From assembly GCA_964035575.1 (NCBI GenBank), contig OZ037869.1, positions 496,001-560,000 of the forward strand: a stretch of 64,000 bases of DNA. The letters are read 5' to 3'. Below, piece after piece: positions 9,968-20,418 of this stretch (its first letter is position 1; the number at the start of each line of letters is the position of its first letter). The notes beneath the pieces were generated by a model. That model ran no database searches. It was not told the DNA's origin and saw only the letters and a list, made by a program, of their open reading frames with translations. A program made the translations under genes and the position numbers. This DNA is from Rhynchopus sp. YZ270_cl-10. Its lineage: Eukaryota; Euglenozoa; Diplonemea; Diplonemida; Diplonemidae.

Positions 9968-12900
9968 TCATTTGCGTAAGCTTGAAGTCCGCACCTTTTT
10001 GCTGGTACCATGCCTTCCGCCGCAGGACTTGAGATGGATTTCCAAACTCTTGGCAACAAACTTTCGGTTGCAGTGCGGGCAGGGGCTCAGCCCTACAGGG
10101 GACTCGCCAAATGCGTCGTCCCACTCGGCGTCTTTCTTAGCTTGCAGGGCAGACCACTTTTCGGGTGAAACACCCATTCTTGCGACATCCTGGGGATTTG
10201 AAAGTTTGTTTGTTTGTTTTTTATCTTATTTTTGCTCTCTGTTTGTTTTTGTATTGTAGTTCACGTCTGGGGAGGTAAGGAATATTCAAATAATTTTGAC
10301 ATGAAAGCCCTTGAAAAGGTTAGAAAACAATGGGGAAAAGGGGCATACCGGTGGCACCTCGCTGCTCGAATGCGAGCCAAGAGAGGCAACATTCGCAGGC
10401 TTGCGTGACGACGACGACGAGGTGTTCTGTGTGCCAACAGAACCCCGCGAGTGTGTACTTGCATTGGGGGTACGCTTTGGCGGTGCATTAGGTTTGTTGA
10501 TGGTTGTGGCGCACTTTGGTATATGCCGTTCCGCTGTTTCCTGGGCAAATCTGTGTGTATTGTAATGTTTCAAAAAACCCTTTTCAGTTCCATCCTTCGC
10601 AAAGTGTATAATGTATTCTGTGTTGACATTTTTATTACTCACAATACGACTGCTGGGCCGTGAAACCTCTTGCCAAAAAAGAGGGGGGGAAAAAAGAGAT
10701 AAATGCGAAAAGGCGGAACATACTTTCTCCCACAGTGCGGACACGGCACCCGATGGTCGTGCTCTTCTGCAGTGTACGTCGGTGGGGGCAGCGGCTTCCC
10801 TTCCTTCACAGCATCAGTGACATCTCTAGCCGACCGCATTGCATTTCTGAAGGCGGATGACTTCGCTTTCCAGTCGGTTTTCACCTTTTTCTCCTCTCCT
10901 TTGGAAGCTGACGTTACCACTCCTGCATCTTCTGGGGCTCGCGCTTTCTTTATGTCGAAAACCTTTCGTTTTTTGCTTTTTGTGCAAACTGAAACGTGTT
11001 TATCTAGACGCGAGACAATAAAATTCCGCCCACAATTTGGACACGGTGCGAGATCCATTGTAGGAACCGTTCCGTCCAGCCCGTCGTCGTCGGACAGCGA
11101 TGGGCCCCCTTGCTCTGGGCGGATGGTGGCCTCTTCCGGGACGGAGGGGAGATCTGTGGTGGTCTGCTGTCGCCACTGTCGTGCGGAGGGTTCTTCTGCC
11201 TTCGGTGTGCTAGCAGTGCTGGAGGCGGAGGGGAGACGGTTGCGGAGGGGGGAGCGCTTGTCGTGCACCTCGTCACCACTGTTGCCTAGGGGCGCACCGC
11301 AGTCCTCACAGAAGTGCGATCCATCCTTGTTAGCGAAGGAGCAGCTGCTGCAGACGCCAGAGGGTGGTGGTGGTGGTGGCGGTGTGTTCTCCACAGGCGC
11401 CAGCCCGCCCCCACAGTCCTGGCAGAATTTCCCCCCCTCCCAGATCTGCCCGCAAGCCGTGCAGGCGACCATAGCAGGGGCTGCCTGAGGTGGGGTTGCC
11501 ACAGCATCTTCCAGCTTTGCACCGCATTCCTGAAAAAGGGGTTGTAAAAAAAAAAACACATTTTTTAGAATACCTCGCAAAACCTGGCATCGCCGTCATG
11601 CTCAGTGCAGGAACACTGTGCGCAGGTGCGTGGGCGGGGTGCTGGTGCGGGGAGGCGGTTGACGAAGGGGGAGCGTTCGCGTTGGACAGGTTTGGACCCT
11701 CCACCGGAGGCGTCGGAGCGGCAGGAGCGTTTGTGGACGGCAAGGCGGTCTGGGGCGAAGGTGCGGCCGCAGTTGTCGCATGCGGCGAGGTTGTTCTGGT
11801 ATTGCTCGAACTGCTGGTTGTTGAAGGCCTCGCGGTCTGAGGGTGCTGGCGAAGTCATCGGGGCCGTCCCCGGGTTGACCGGCGCAGCTCCACGCGATGC
11901 AGGATCTGCGTTGTCCCATATCGCCTTCTGCTTCTTATAGCACTGCGGCTGGTGGATCGGCAGCGACGCACTCCCAAACTGCTGTCCACACAAATGGCAC
12001 ACCAGCATGGTTGGCCTCTGCCGGTTCACCCTCTCATTGGGTGCAGTCTGTGGTCCGGATGCAGGAGAATATCCGCTGTTACCACTCCCAGCATTACCGC
12101 CAGCATTAGGCTTGCAACTGTTAGAGATATTGAGTTTTTGGCAAGAGTGGAAATGTGTGGGGAATAGTGGATCCCTAATGCAAAAGAGTGTTTATTAGAT
12201 GATCGGTGATGAGTCACCTTTACCAATCGTTATTGTGCAGTATCAGGTTGGTGCGGGTTTGTAAGAGGGGTGTGGGGGTTGTAGATTAAGAGTTCGCATC
12301 TTGTTAGTATACCTTCGTAAATGGATCTGGAGTCGGTCTGGCAAAAAGGTCCGCGCACAGTGCGGGCAGGGCGAGAGGTTCTCCTTGAAGTTCTTTGCCT
12401 GCGCGTCGTTGAACTGATCGTTGGTGGTCCCCTTTCCTGGTACGCCTTGGGGTTGCGTTTTCGGGTCTTTCGGCTTGGGCCCTCGGGTAGCGGGATCGTT
12501 GTTGTTCCACCAGGTCAGATGCTTTTCATAGCACTGCGGCTGGTGAATCGGCAGCGACGACGTCCCAAACTGCTGTCCACAGAGGTAGCACACCAACATG
12601 GTTGGCCTCTGGGCTGGTCGAGATGGGGACTCGCTTGAGGTCACGCCTCCACCTCCACCTCCACCACCAGGAGGCTTGCCAGTAACAGATTTTGACCCCC
12701 CACCTGAGGCACCTGGTTTGCAGGATCGTTGATGCACTGCAAGTCTATCAGGAAGAAAGGTCCGTCCGCAGTGCCCGCACTTCGAAAGGTTTTCGTTAAA
12801 ATCCTCAAATTGGTCTTCATTCTGCTGTTTGATCTCTTTCTGGGAGAGTTGGTCTTGGTGTTTGTGGCCGTGCACTGCGGGGTCCTTTGGCATTGGACCA

Positions 12901-13040
12901 CGCGTCGCAGGGTCGCCTTGATGCCACCACCCCAGCTTCTTCTGATAGCACTGCGGCTGGTGAATCGAAAGCGACGACGTCCCAAACTGCTGTCCACACA
13001 GATAACACACCAACATCTGCGGACGGCGGGAGGAAGACAT
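9968..13040 (-). CDS. Multi-finger C2HC zinc protein (ZNF474/ZC2HC1-like), 5 exons, 833 aa
   Basis: Exons are 12313-13040, 11574-12117, 10724-11529, 10349-10550 and 9968-10189; every junction is GT-AG and in phase. The protein is built from repeated pairs of short zinc fingers. One type is CYLCGQQFGTSSLPIHQPQC (C-x2-C-x12-H-x3-C), the form seen in ZNF474/ZC2HC1 proteins, and it occurs three times. Each is followed by a second type such as CGHCGRTFLPDRLAVHQRSC. Further C2HC fingers lie at the end (CPNCGRNFI..., CPHCGRKFAQETAERHIPKC, CPHCNRKFVAKSLEIHLKSC), with two or three CxxC ribbon-like motifs between. Introns 1 and 3 cut through fingers, so only the spliced reading completes them. Linkers are Pro/Gly/Ser-rich. 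The role is unknown; such proteins are often linked to cilia or RNA, which is inference here. Confidence 0.85.
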
Positions 13041-13215
13041 TTTAGAAAGAAAGGGAAAGAGGGGAGAGAACGGCCCTGGCCCTAAGCCCTGTAGGCTTAG
13101 GCGGCCTTAATCCGAGAAGAAAAAAGAAAAGAGAGACGGAGAGAAGGGAAAAATAATAACAACGCCCCCCTCCCCACTGCGCAACGCTTGCCCCACAATT
13201 TGTGTACTGGGTTGA

Positions 13216-13291
13216 GGTGGTGGTGGTGGTGGTGGTGGTGGTGGTGGTGGTGGTGGTGGTGGTGGTGGTGGTGGTGGTGGTGGTGGTGGTG
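13216..13291. repeat. GGT microsatellite
   Basis: About 25 near-perfect GGT units between the zinc-finger gene and the next upstream segment. Open frames across it (poly-Thr, poly-Pro) are artefacts of the repeat. Confidence 0.9.
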
Positions 13292-13375
13292 GGCACATCA
13301 CTTAGACCCACTCTGAAAACTGTAGTTGATATCTAAACCAAACGCATCTCTTAACGGTGCACCTTCGACCCCCAA

Positions 13376-13747
13376 TTAGTCTTGAACTAATGCCATATGC
13401 CCCCTCCAAAGAATGTATCGTAGTCTGTACAGCGGGGTGGGGTTGGATGGCTTGTATGTACGCAGCTGGAAGAGATCCGGAAGAGCCTGGGTGCAGCGGA
13501 GGTTGGGGTGGGAAAAATTCGGGGTTGCCACCGCGGGGAGGTGGGCAGAGCTCGCAGAGGAGGACACACCCTTTGGGGGTGTTACTGTATCCGTGCTGAG
13601 GATATGCATCGCAAGGTCGACGTGAATGGGATGCTGCGAACCCTTCTTTCGTTTTTCTATTGTTCGCTTTTTTGTGTTGGATGCTTTCAACAGATTGTAT
13701 CTTTTCGAAGCCCCAGATAAGCTGAATGCATGAACAGTGCGCTGCAC
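13376..13747 (-). CDS. Possible exon or small gene, unknown
   Basis: The interval 13300-13830 is clearly less AT-rich and more complex than the gaps around it. This minus-strand frame is open for 124 codons and ends RLRYILWRGHMALVQD before a TAA stop. It contains a basic stretch (TKKRTIEKRKKG) and a Ser/Pro-rich middle. The first ATG gives only 77 residues (MHILSTDTVTPPKG), so if real it probably has an upstream exon that I could not place. An overlapping frame is also open, so the call is weak. No family is recognised. Confidence 0.25.
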   Translation of the reverse strand: MQRTVHAFSLSGASKRYNLLKASNTKKRTIEKRKKGSQHPIHVDLAMHILSTDTVTPPKGVSSSASSAHLPAVATPNFSHPNLRCTQALPDLFQLRTYKPSNPTPLYRLRYILWRGHMALVQD

Positions 13748-13984
13748 ACCCTCGCGGTCCGGGAGTTATTCCTACGGGACTGCGTCTTCGTCCCGAGGGC
13801 CTTCGGGCTTCGTGAGAAACAAAAAAAAAAAGCAATTCATCCTTTTTGGGTAATATATTTTATCTAGAGCAGGTGTTTTTTTCCCCAAACCTGTTTTTGG
13901 TTTTCTTTTTCCCCCCTTCCCCCAGAAAATCCATTTTTTTTTTCAACCCCATTTTCTCCATGCAAAGGGGGGTGGGGTCAAAAG

Positions 13985-14020
13985 AGATGCGTATAAGCCT
14001 CGACGTGCTTAGTCATCATG
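13985..14020 (+). repeat. Family-A repeat, variant
   Basis: GATGCGTATAAGCC, TCGACGTG, CTTAGTCATC. The ATAAGC/GCTTAG arms are kept, with one base extra in the loop. Confidence 0.5.
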
Positions 14021-14040
14021 CAAAAAAAATGTAAAGAAAA

Positions 14041-14133
14041 ACTTGTAAGAGAAATGTGCCTCTCTCTCTCCTTGCACACATCTTTTTACCACTATCGTTG
14101 TCGCGCTGGTAACACGCTAGGTTTGAAGATAAA
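14041..14133 (+). repeat. Family-B repeat, long form (about 93 bp)
   Basis: It shares about 85 bp with 41257-41345, including the distal part CGCGCTGGTAACACGCTAGG, which short B copies lack. The TGTGC/GCACA stem is kept while the loop is a (TC)n tract. Confidence 0.75.
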
Positions 14134-14285
14134 TTTTAGGCAATCTAAAGAATGCTGAGTTATCTGAAAAATCGGGTTTTTTTTTGATAGAGCAAAAAAA
14201 AAGTAACTCCAGGGAATTGCAAAGGCAAGGGAGGGGGGGAAATATTTTGAAAAAAAAAAAGAGAAAAAAAAAAAAGAAAAGAATA

Positions 14286-14317
14286 ATGATGAATGCGCCT
14301 CTCGTATACATACATCT
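14286..14317 (+). repeat. Family-B hairpin repeat
   Basis: ATGATGAATGCGCC, TCTCGTA, TACATACATC: a copy with a changed stem. Confidence 0.5.
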
Positions 14318-14340
14318 AAAATAAAAACAAAAAAAAGAAA

Positions 14341-14384
14341 AGTTTATAAGATGATCCTAAGCCTCTCGTGCTTAGTCACCTTAA
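14341..14384 (+). repeat. Family-A hairpin repeat, consensus-like
   Basis: AAGATGATCCTAAGCC, TCTCGTG, CTTAGTCACCTT. The stem CTAAGC/GCTTAG closes the gene-strand loop ACGAGAG. It is nearly identical to the copies at 60625 and 61737. Confidence 0.75.
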
Positions 14385-15457
14385 AACCTTGAAAGAATTG
14401 ACAGCGCCTCCTATCGGCCCTGTATGTCTTTCAAAACAAAACAAAATAGTTCCCCCCCTCACTTCGGGGATGGGAGAGTACGGACCACTAAACAGCCAGC
14501 TATTTTACTACAAAGGGAGGGAGGGGAAGGGGGCGGTGGAGGAAGGGAGTATTGGGAAGGGAATTAGCGTTTCTGAAACACTTACGCACACCTTTCTTTT
14601 TTCTTTTTTATTTATATAATTCCTCGTGGTTTCCACATATCATCGCATTGCTGGATTATCTCTGTTTTTTTTTTCTCCGAGGAAAAAAAAAAAACAAAAG
14701 AAAATCCAATAATGTTACAAAAAGTGAATGAGAAACGATAAAATAAAATAAAAAAAAACAAAAGCGTGGGCAAAAAAAAAGGGAGATAACGGGAATGACA
14801 TCAAAACCTTGGCTTTTTTTTTTTCCTCTTTGCAAAGACCTTGCTATTCTTTATTATCTTTTTTTTGACTTTCGAGTCAGTTTCGACCTAATCCGTCTAA
14901 AAGGTCAGATTCTGTACATGGCGCCCATAGAATAGGTTAGAGTCAGCTCACAGACGGCACACTATTATCAAAAATTAGTGTGTGCCAGAGTAATGAGACA
15001 CTTACAAACTCTGACAATAAAAACACTCTTTTTTTTTTTCAGCTTCAAAATAACATCGCTTTGTGAGCTTTGCAACTATGAGCAAAAAACGATATTTTTT
15101 TGATAAATTGTTGGCGTAGTGTAGTTGCCTCGGTTGTGCAAGCTCCACTTTCTTTTTTGAAGCTTTTTGTGTGTTTTTTCTTGCAAGGTAAAGTGCATAT
15201 TTTTTATACACTTTTGTTTTTTGTATGCTGTTTTCCTATTGAGACATTTGGGAGGGGATAAATGGACGGGGGAAAATCGGGGTATGGGGTTCCGTCTTTT
15301 GAGATTTTTTTTTAAAATTTTTTTATTCACAATGCTACATATTTCTCTTATGACATCTTGGGTTAAAAAAAAACAAAAGACAAACGCGGTTTACAGTAAC
15401 TGCGCTGTCTCTACATTCTTCTTCTTCTTCCTCCTCTGTTCGGTCCCCCTTTTTCAT

Positions 15458-17047
15458 CTAATGCATTTTTTCCAGCTGGTACCTGTCATTGGTGTTTGTA
15501 ATATTAGTGTTGGGGGGGGTAGGGAAATACCTTTGGATGTCTTTCTGAAGCTGAAGGGTTTCCTTCATGAAGTCGCTTTCAGTTCGGAGGACGGAGGCGC
15601 GCTGCACGGTGAGTTTGACTCGGGTAATGCCGTCCTTGGGGTTCTCCTCTTCCTTGACTCTGAGGGTCATTGTGCAGGGTGCCCATTCGATGGAGCGCTT
15701 CACCTCTGCGAAGGTGTTGTTGTTGGTTGCGTTCTCGATGTCGAACTCTGTGCTCTCCGCATAGGCGCCTGCGGTCATGCCAAGGAGCGGTGTTGCAACC
15801 TCGTCAAACATGGTCACATATTGGCACCCGGTGTGGTCTCCAATTCTAAGCTGCGCGATGTAACGGAACGACGGCTTCGTGACAGTGTCGTGCTCGGGGC
15901 AGGTGTAGTTCTGTCCGGGTCCCTGCTGTCCGGTCTGGGTGACCTTCTTGTTGCAGATCATAGGCTTGCCTTCTCTGTCCAGTTTTCCGTCGCGTCTGGG
16001 GAAGGGGCAGGCAACGTAGTAAGGTGCACCCTTGTCGGAGAGGGCATGGACCGTGCCGCGCATGTGCATGTAGTCGGGAGGACCGTCGCGGTTCTTCCCC
16101 AGGCCACGCTTCTCGATCTCCTCAAGGCCAATGCGGTTGTAGTTGCCACGCACACCGCCGCCAACGTTGTCGAAGGCCTGTGTGCTGCCGCCCCCCTGCC
16201 ACCAAGCGTGAAGGTCTGCAGCTTCGGGGGAGTCGATGTCCATCTTGCCCGCGGTAAGTTGGATGTTGTCCATGAACTTCCCCAGTCGTGTGTTCCGTGA
16301 TACAAGAGTCTGCCCCACCTTGCCCGTAAATGCAACCGCCTCCTCACCCCAAATTGTCAGCTCAAAGCAGCTCTCGCATGTGTTGTCCACCACACGAAGG
16401 CCGCGCTTCTCAAGCGTTCCGCTCCCGTCTTTTTTTTTCAACTGCACAACGTTCTCAACCCCCTTGATAACGCAGCGCACATCAATGCTCTTTCCAATCT
16501 CGTAGTCCCCGAGGTCTTTGAATGCAACCCAATTCGCCTCCGTCTTGTCAGGGATGACGGCGACGGATTGGTCCGTCTGCTGGACGGGTTGGACGCGGGA
16601 GGTGCCGTCGAAGGATATTTCGTAGTCGTGGGGGAGGTTGTTGAAACGCTTCTGTGCCTTCTTGATGCGGCCTGCCCCGAAGTAGTAGACGTTGCCCTCC
16701 TTGAGCATGTCGTGGAACTTGTCGACACCGTCCTTGAAGAAGGTTGCGCGGATTGCAGTGCCCGAGTCGTCGATAAGCACCACAGACATCAGATGGCCCG
16801 TCCCCTTCGCGTTGTTCCACTGCTTCACAGGGTTCTTCTCCAGGAGACGTGCCTTGATAAACCATCTCGTGTTCAGCACCTCCGTCAGAGTGTTGATGGG
16901 GTACCGCATCTGCTCGGCCTCAGCAAAGTCGAAGTTTGCCTCCCCGCTGAACTGCTGCATCTGCTGTGGCTGCATGTGCTGCTGCTGATGCTGCATGTGT
17001 TGCTGCTGGTGCATGTGCTGCTGCTGGTTGTACTGGTTGTACGCCAT
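15458..17047 (-). CDS. RPA1: RPA1, large subunit of replication protein A (513 aa)
   Basis: Single-stranded DNA-binding subunit of RPA, acting in nuclear replication and repair. The ATG at 17047 follows an 18-nt leader after a CTCTCCAG acceptor. Residues 1-36 are Gln/His-rich. Three OB folds follow in the order DBD-A (YPINTLTEVLNTRWFIKARL), DBD-B (DLGDYEIGKSIDVRCVIKGV) and DBD-C (MRGTVHALSDKGAPYYVACPF with the zinc-ribbon residues CPF, CNKK and CPEH). The usual N-terminal 70N protein-interaction OB fold is absent, as in trypanosomatid RPA1. I split the gene into 15531-17047 and 15458-15482: the intervening 48 nt begin GTATTT and end ACAG, contain no stop and keep frame, so an unspliced form with 16 extra residues is also possible. 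Confidence 0.92.
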   Translation of the reverse strand: MAYNQYNQQQHMHQQQHMQHQQQHMQPQQMQQFSGEANFDFAEAEQMRYPINTLTEVLNTRWFIKARLLEKNPVKQWNNAKGTGHLMSVVLIDDSGTAIRATFFKDGVDKFHDMLKEGNVYYFGAGRIKKAQKRFNNLPHDYEISFDGTSRVQPVQQTDQSVAVIPDKTEANWVAFKDLGDYEIGKSIDVRCVIKGVENVVQLKKKDGSGTLEKRGLRVVDNTCESCFELTIWGEEAVAFTGKVGQTLVSRNTRLGKFMDNIQLTAGKMDIDSPEAADLHAWWQGGGSTQAFDNVGGGVRGNYNRIGLEEIEKRGLGKNRDGPPDYMHMRGTVHALSDKGAPYYVACPFPRRDGKLDREGKPMICNKKVTQTGQQGPGQNYTCPEHDTVTKPSFRYIAQLRIGDHTGCQYVTMFDEVATPLLGMTAGAYAESTEFDIENATNNNTFAEVKRSIEWAPCTMTLRVKEEENPKDGITRVKLTVQRASVLRTESDFMKETLQLQKDIQRYFPTPPNTNITNTNDRYQLEKMH

Positions 17048-17737
17048 CTTTATTTTTTTTTTGTTCTGGAGAGGATAGTGGTTTTAAAGGTGAAACAATA
17101 AAACAAAGGCCAAGGATAAAATGTGAGGGGTCTTTTTACTGTCGACGGGAAGCACCATACGAAGTGTCGAGGCACTGCTAGTCACGGTGGAAAACAACAC
17201 AAAAAAAAAAAAATCTCAACGATCCCATCGAAAACCAACCATCTCTCCGAGTTGATCATCTTCAGCACACCTACGTCCACAGGATAAGAAGTGGTGAATC
17301 TGAAAAATTCTTCTCAGATACACAAGGGGGAACCAGAGCACATGCATTCCAGCAGTATTGATACAAAAACCGCACTCGGAATAGACCATATTATTCTACA
17401 AGAGTCTTTTAGTGAAAGAATTTTCTAAAGACATACAAATAAAGAATAGTTCATACAGACACCTCCGACTGACCCACTGATGACAGCCATCCGTATGAAA
17501 CTACAAGAAAAATAACAGTGAAAGTTGACAGCCCCCCTGGGAAAAGAAACCCCCCAAAAAAAACAAGCAATCGTTCAATAACTAACGCGGCTGTGTTAAC
17601 AACAAACGTCGTTTTGTAGTTGAAACGTGCATATTACATTCAACATTCTCGGTTTTGTGCCGAGTTACACATCGAAAGATACGTATCCGTGCACGTTGAG
17701 GCGATGTGAGGCGGGTGATAAGTGTGTAAACAAATAT
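17048..17737. other. Intergenic between reductase-like gene and RPA1
   Basis: It includes the RPA1 leader and its acceptor AG at 17066-17067. The rest is AT-rich with no recognisable repeat copy or gene. Confidence 0.5.
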
Positions 17738-19472
17738 CTAGATCATTGCCTTCGCTTTCATCTCCGCCACAATGTCTGTGAGCGTCGCTTTCAACGGGCG
17801 GAATTCAACGCCCAGCGACTCACACTCGGAGACATCAAAGTGCTCCGGCGGCGGAAGGTCTCGTTCCTCCAGCTTGTTCGGGAAGATCCCCTCGGGTGCG
17901 ATCGTGGATAGCTCTTTGCAAATAGTCTGCAAGAAGAAAAGAGAAAATATTAAGAAGACCTATGCCTCAATGCTTATCACCTTGATCATTCATTTGGCAT
18001 TCCGTTGGTGAATAGAGTCGTCAAGACACAAAAAGTTGAAATCTCATGACAGTGTATTTTGGTACACGACCGAACCGAGGTGGATCCCCAACCATGCAGT
18101 CCTACATCCATTTCGTGGTTTGCTGAATAAAAAGTCATGGGTTTCAGATTAATACATACCTCGTAGGAGGAGACACCTCCAACGCACACTACCCGCCCCT
18201 GCGCGACCATTTGCGCTGATGCAACGTGCGCCCTTGCTGCATCCCGAACCTGTAGTCATTAGGGTTATTTGCCCGACTCTTAAAACAGTAGTTGAAACGT
18301 GCCAAAACACATCTCAGTTGCAAAGGGTGGTTTTTGAAATATCAATCCCATGCTTTTGACAACCCTACAACATACGTCAACATATTGTACATAATCCTGC
18401 GGAATCGTTGTCATTTTCCCTGACACAAGGTCTGCAATCCTTTGCGAACTTGGGTCAATCTGTTTTGGTGTTTTTTTACAAAATTTATTTTGTTACATAC
18501 AGTCTTGTCTATAGAGGGCCCTACTGCTTGGCCTACGCATATTGAAGAGAGCTTTATTTTGTTCGAAGCTCCGGAGGCAACGTGGTTTGAGTAGAGCTCC
18601 CAGGCGAGCTGCTCGGTTTGGAGGAGTGCGAGGGCGGAGGTGAGTTTGTTTTCGCGCAGCTTTGTTTCGTCAGACCATTCGTCGCCGGAGTAGCCTCGGG
18701 CGGGGTCTTCGAGGAGTGAGAAGAGTCGTACAGCCGCAGTACTAGAGGTGATGACAACATGACGCACAGAAGACGCATCGATCGCACACTGCATCACCTT
18801 TGACATCGTCTTCAGAGACTTCTCCGCAATCTCCTGCTCCGTCCTCCCCGGTTTCGTTAGTGGCCACGCAGAATGAATGATAGTATCGACACCCGAGAAC
18901 ACCTTCATCAACCCAGGTCCCTTAAGGTCGCAGACCTCAAGAGTAAGGTGTTCAGAATTGTCAAGGGACTGTAGGTGCTTTACCTTCGCTAAAGTCTTGT
19001 GGTCCGGAACCAACCCCACCACAGTAAACCCCTGACGTAAAAAGGAGGCCACAATATGACCGTAGAGGAAGCTGTGTACATTGGTCACGCAAATGGTCTT
19101 GACGCGCCTAGCGTTTGCCATGGAGGGGGCCCGTTTGAGGTTTTTTTTTGCAAGGTATTTTTCGCAGCTTTCGGTGACAGCGGATTGCCCGATGTCTGCT
19201 GTGACAGCGGAGAGGATGCCCTGCACGACACTGCTGTCGCCGCGTTTGAGGTGCTTCAGAAGCTGTGTGATGGATGCGCTGATGTGCGCACTCTCTTCCT
19301 GGGTGAGCGGTTGTTCTCCCTGGCCGTTCTTCGAAAGGCGGTTCGACAGCGGGCTTGTAAGAGGAGACCTGACTGAGGTGTTCACAATGGAAGTGCACAT
19401 AAACCCCACAGGGTCTTCTGGTTGGCTGACCAGCGAGCTGGCAAGCAGGTCAAGCTCTGCAGTTTCTGCCAT
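17738..19472 (-). CDS. NAD(P)-dependent epimerase/cinnamoyl-CoA-reductase-like protein with eroded motifs (444 aa)
   Basis: Exons are 18501-19472, 18376-18459, 18160-18249 and 17738-17926, with introns of 41, 126 and 233 nt. The ATG at 19472 is MAETAELDLLASS. About 110 residues of extra N terminus (Ser/Gln-rich helices) precede a Rossmann-like domain: TICVTNVHSFLYGHIVASFL, then VCDLKGPGLMKVFSGVDTIIHSAW, VVITSSTAAV, LSSICVGQAVGPSID, and LVSGKMTTIPQDYVQYVDVRDAARAH across two introns. The overall order is that of dihydroflavonol reductase/cinnamoyl-CoA reductase enzymes. The glycine-rich TGxxGxxG has become TNVHSFLYG, and the expected YxxxK aligns with LLQTEQLAW, lacking both Tyr and Lys. It may bind nucleotide without catalysis; that is inference. 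Confidence 0.75.
17951..17986 (+). repeat. Family-A repeat, degenerate, intronic
   Basis: TAAGAAGACCTATGCC then CAATGCTTATCACCTT, inside the third intron of the reductase-like gene. Confidence 0.4.
18034..18120 (+). repeat. Family-D repeat, long form, intronic
   Basis: Starts GTTGAAATCTCATGACAGTG. It ends with a 33-nt block (18087-18119) identical to 59306-59338, which lies in an intron of an unrelated gene. Confidence 0.8.
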
Positions 19473-19542
19473 CGTTGACGTAGAAAAAAGACCCAATACT
19501 GAGATGGTGTGGGATGGTGTAAAAGGAAAGGAAAAGAAAGGA

Positions 19543-19576
19543 AAAGTTTATGACCCGAAGCCTCTGCGCTATCAAG
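19543..19576 (+). repeat. Family-A repeat, degenerate
   Basis: AAAGTTTATGACCCGAAGCC followed by TCTGCGC. Only the left half matches well. Confidence 0.3.
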
Positions 19577-20307
19577 TAAATGGTTGATAGTTGCCGAGAA
19601 TGCGGTGGTAATGTGGTGATGTGTAGTGCAAATGGCACAGTGTAGTGTGCATGTGAGTGGTCAGTCTCGACATATGTTTCTCCGCCTACTGGTTCACACC
19701 CGTCGGCACAATACAGCCGTAGGTGCAGTGAGTGGACGTTGTTGGTGTGGTGTGATGTGATGTGGTGCAACGTGGTCAGTCTCGTCTTCTTAATGTTGTA
19801 ATCAACAGCGTGGCTTCATACGCAAATTGCCAAATTATTAAGTTTTGTCATCATTCTCTTCAGTTGTCCACGTCAGGTGTTTTCTCAGAGGGGACAAGTC
19901 GACCTCTCCCCTCGCAATGGTGGATCAAGGGGGGTGTGCGTAAAACTCTTGCTGTATCTTGGGTGTGGAACTACCCTCGTCTGCTGTGTCAGTTTCCTTC
20001 TGTCTTAAGTTAAAGTGAAAATCATCAGGAGGTTTTCCTGCTTCATTGAATGGACCAATGGCTTTAACTGAATATCATCATGTGCAACAGAATCGCTTCG
20101 GCGAACGTGGAGGACCTAGAGAACAAGTATAGATGGGTTGGGGGAGACTTAGAATTCTTCTCAGACAGCACACACCAGCTCCCCTGAACTGTTCCAGGTG
20201 CAGCATTAGCCACTGTTACGGGTATCACCGTTAACCTTCTCCGACCCATTGGGATACCTCGTACAGTAAACACCATTGGTACAGAGACACACATGAGAAT
20301 TGTTCTG

Positions 20308-20346
20308 TTAGATGAACCTAAGCCTCTGGTACTTAGTCACTTTCAA
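20308..20346 (+). repeat. Family-A hairpin repeat
   Basis: GTTAGATGAACCTAAGCC, TCTGGTA, CTTAGTCACTTT. The CTAAG/CTTAG arms are perfect although the loop is changed. Confidence 0.65.
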
Positions 20347-20418
20347 ATAACCAGCTCGCCCAAGAATCTGCGGTAAATGTTTCCCGTGCCGTTCCCCGCT
20401 CCTCCACCCCCTACCCTT

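Larger units (their letters stand above)
13748..15457. other. Intergenic, homopolymer-rich, four short repeats
   Basis: AT-rich sequence with many A and T runs. It contains family-A copies at 13985 and 14341, a long family-B copy at 14041-14133 and a short one at 14286. I see no gene in 14400-15457. Confidence 0.5.
19473..20418. other. Intergenic between selenocysteine-lyase-like and reductase-like genes
   Basis: Mixed-complexity sequence with a GTG/GATG-rich tract (19600-19770), a weak family-A copy (19543-19576) and a good one (20308-20346). A 76-codon minus-strand frame starting with ATG at 20294 (MCVSVPMVFTVRGIP) could be a small gene, but nothing else supports it. Confidence 0.4.

Noticed and set aside
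13042-13311. Poly-Thr and poly-Pro frames
   Set aside because: Reading of a GGT microsatellite.
15167-16300. Plus-strand ORF opposite RPA1, and similar ones opposite the cathepsin, metzincin and LINE genes
   Set aside because: All overlap strongly supported minus-strand genes with recognisable motifs.
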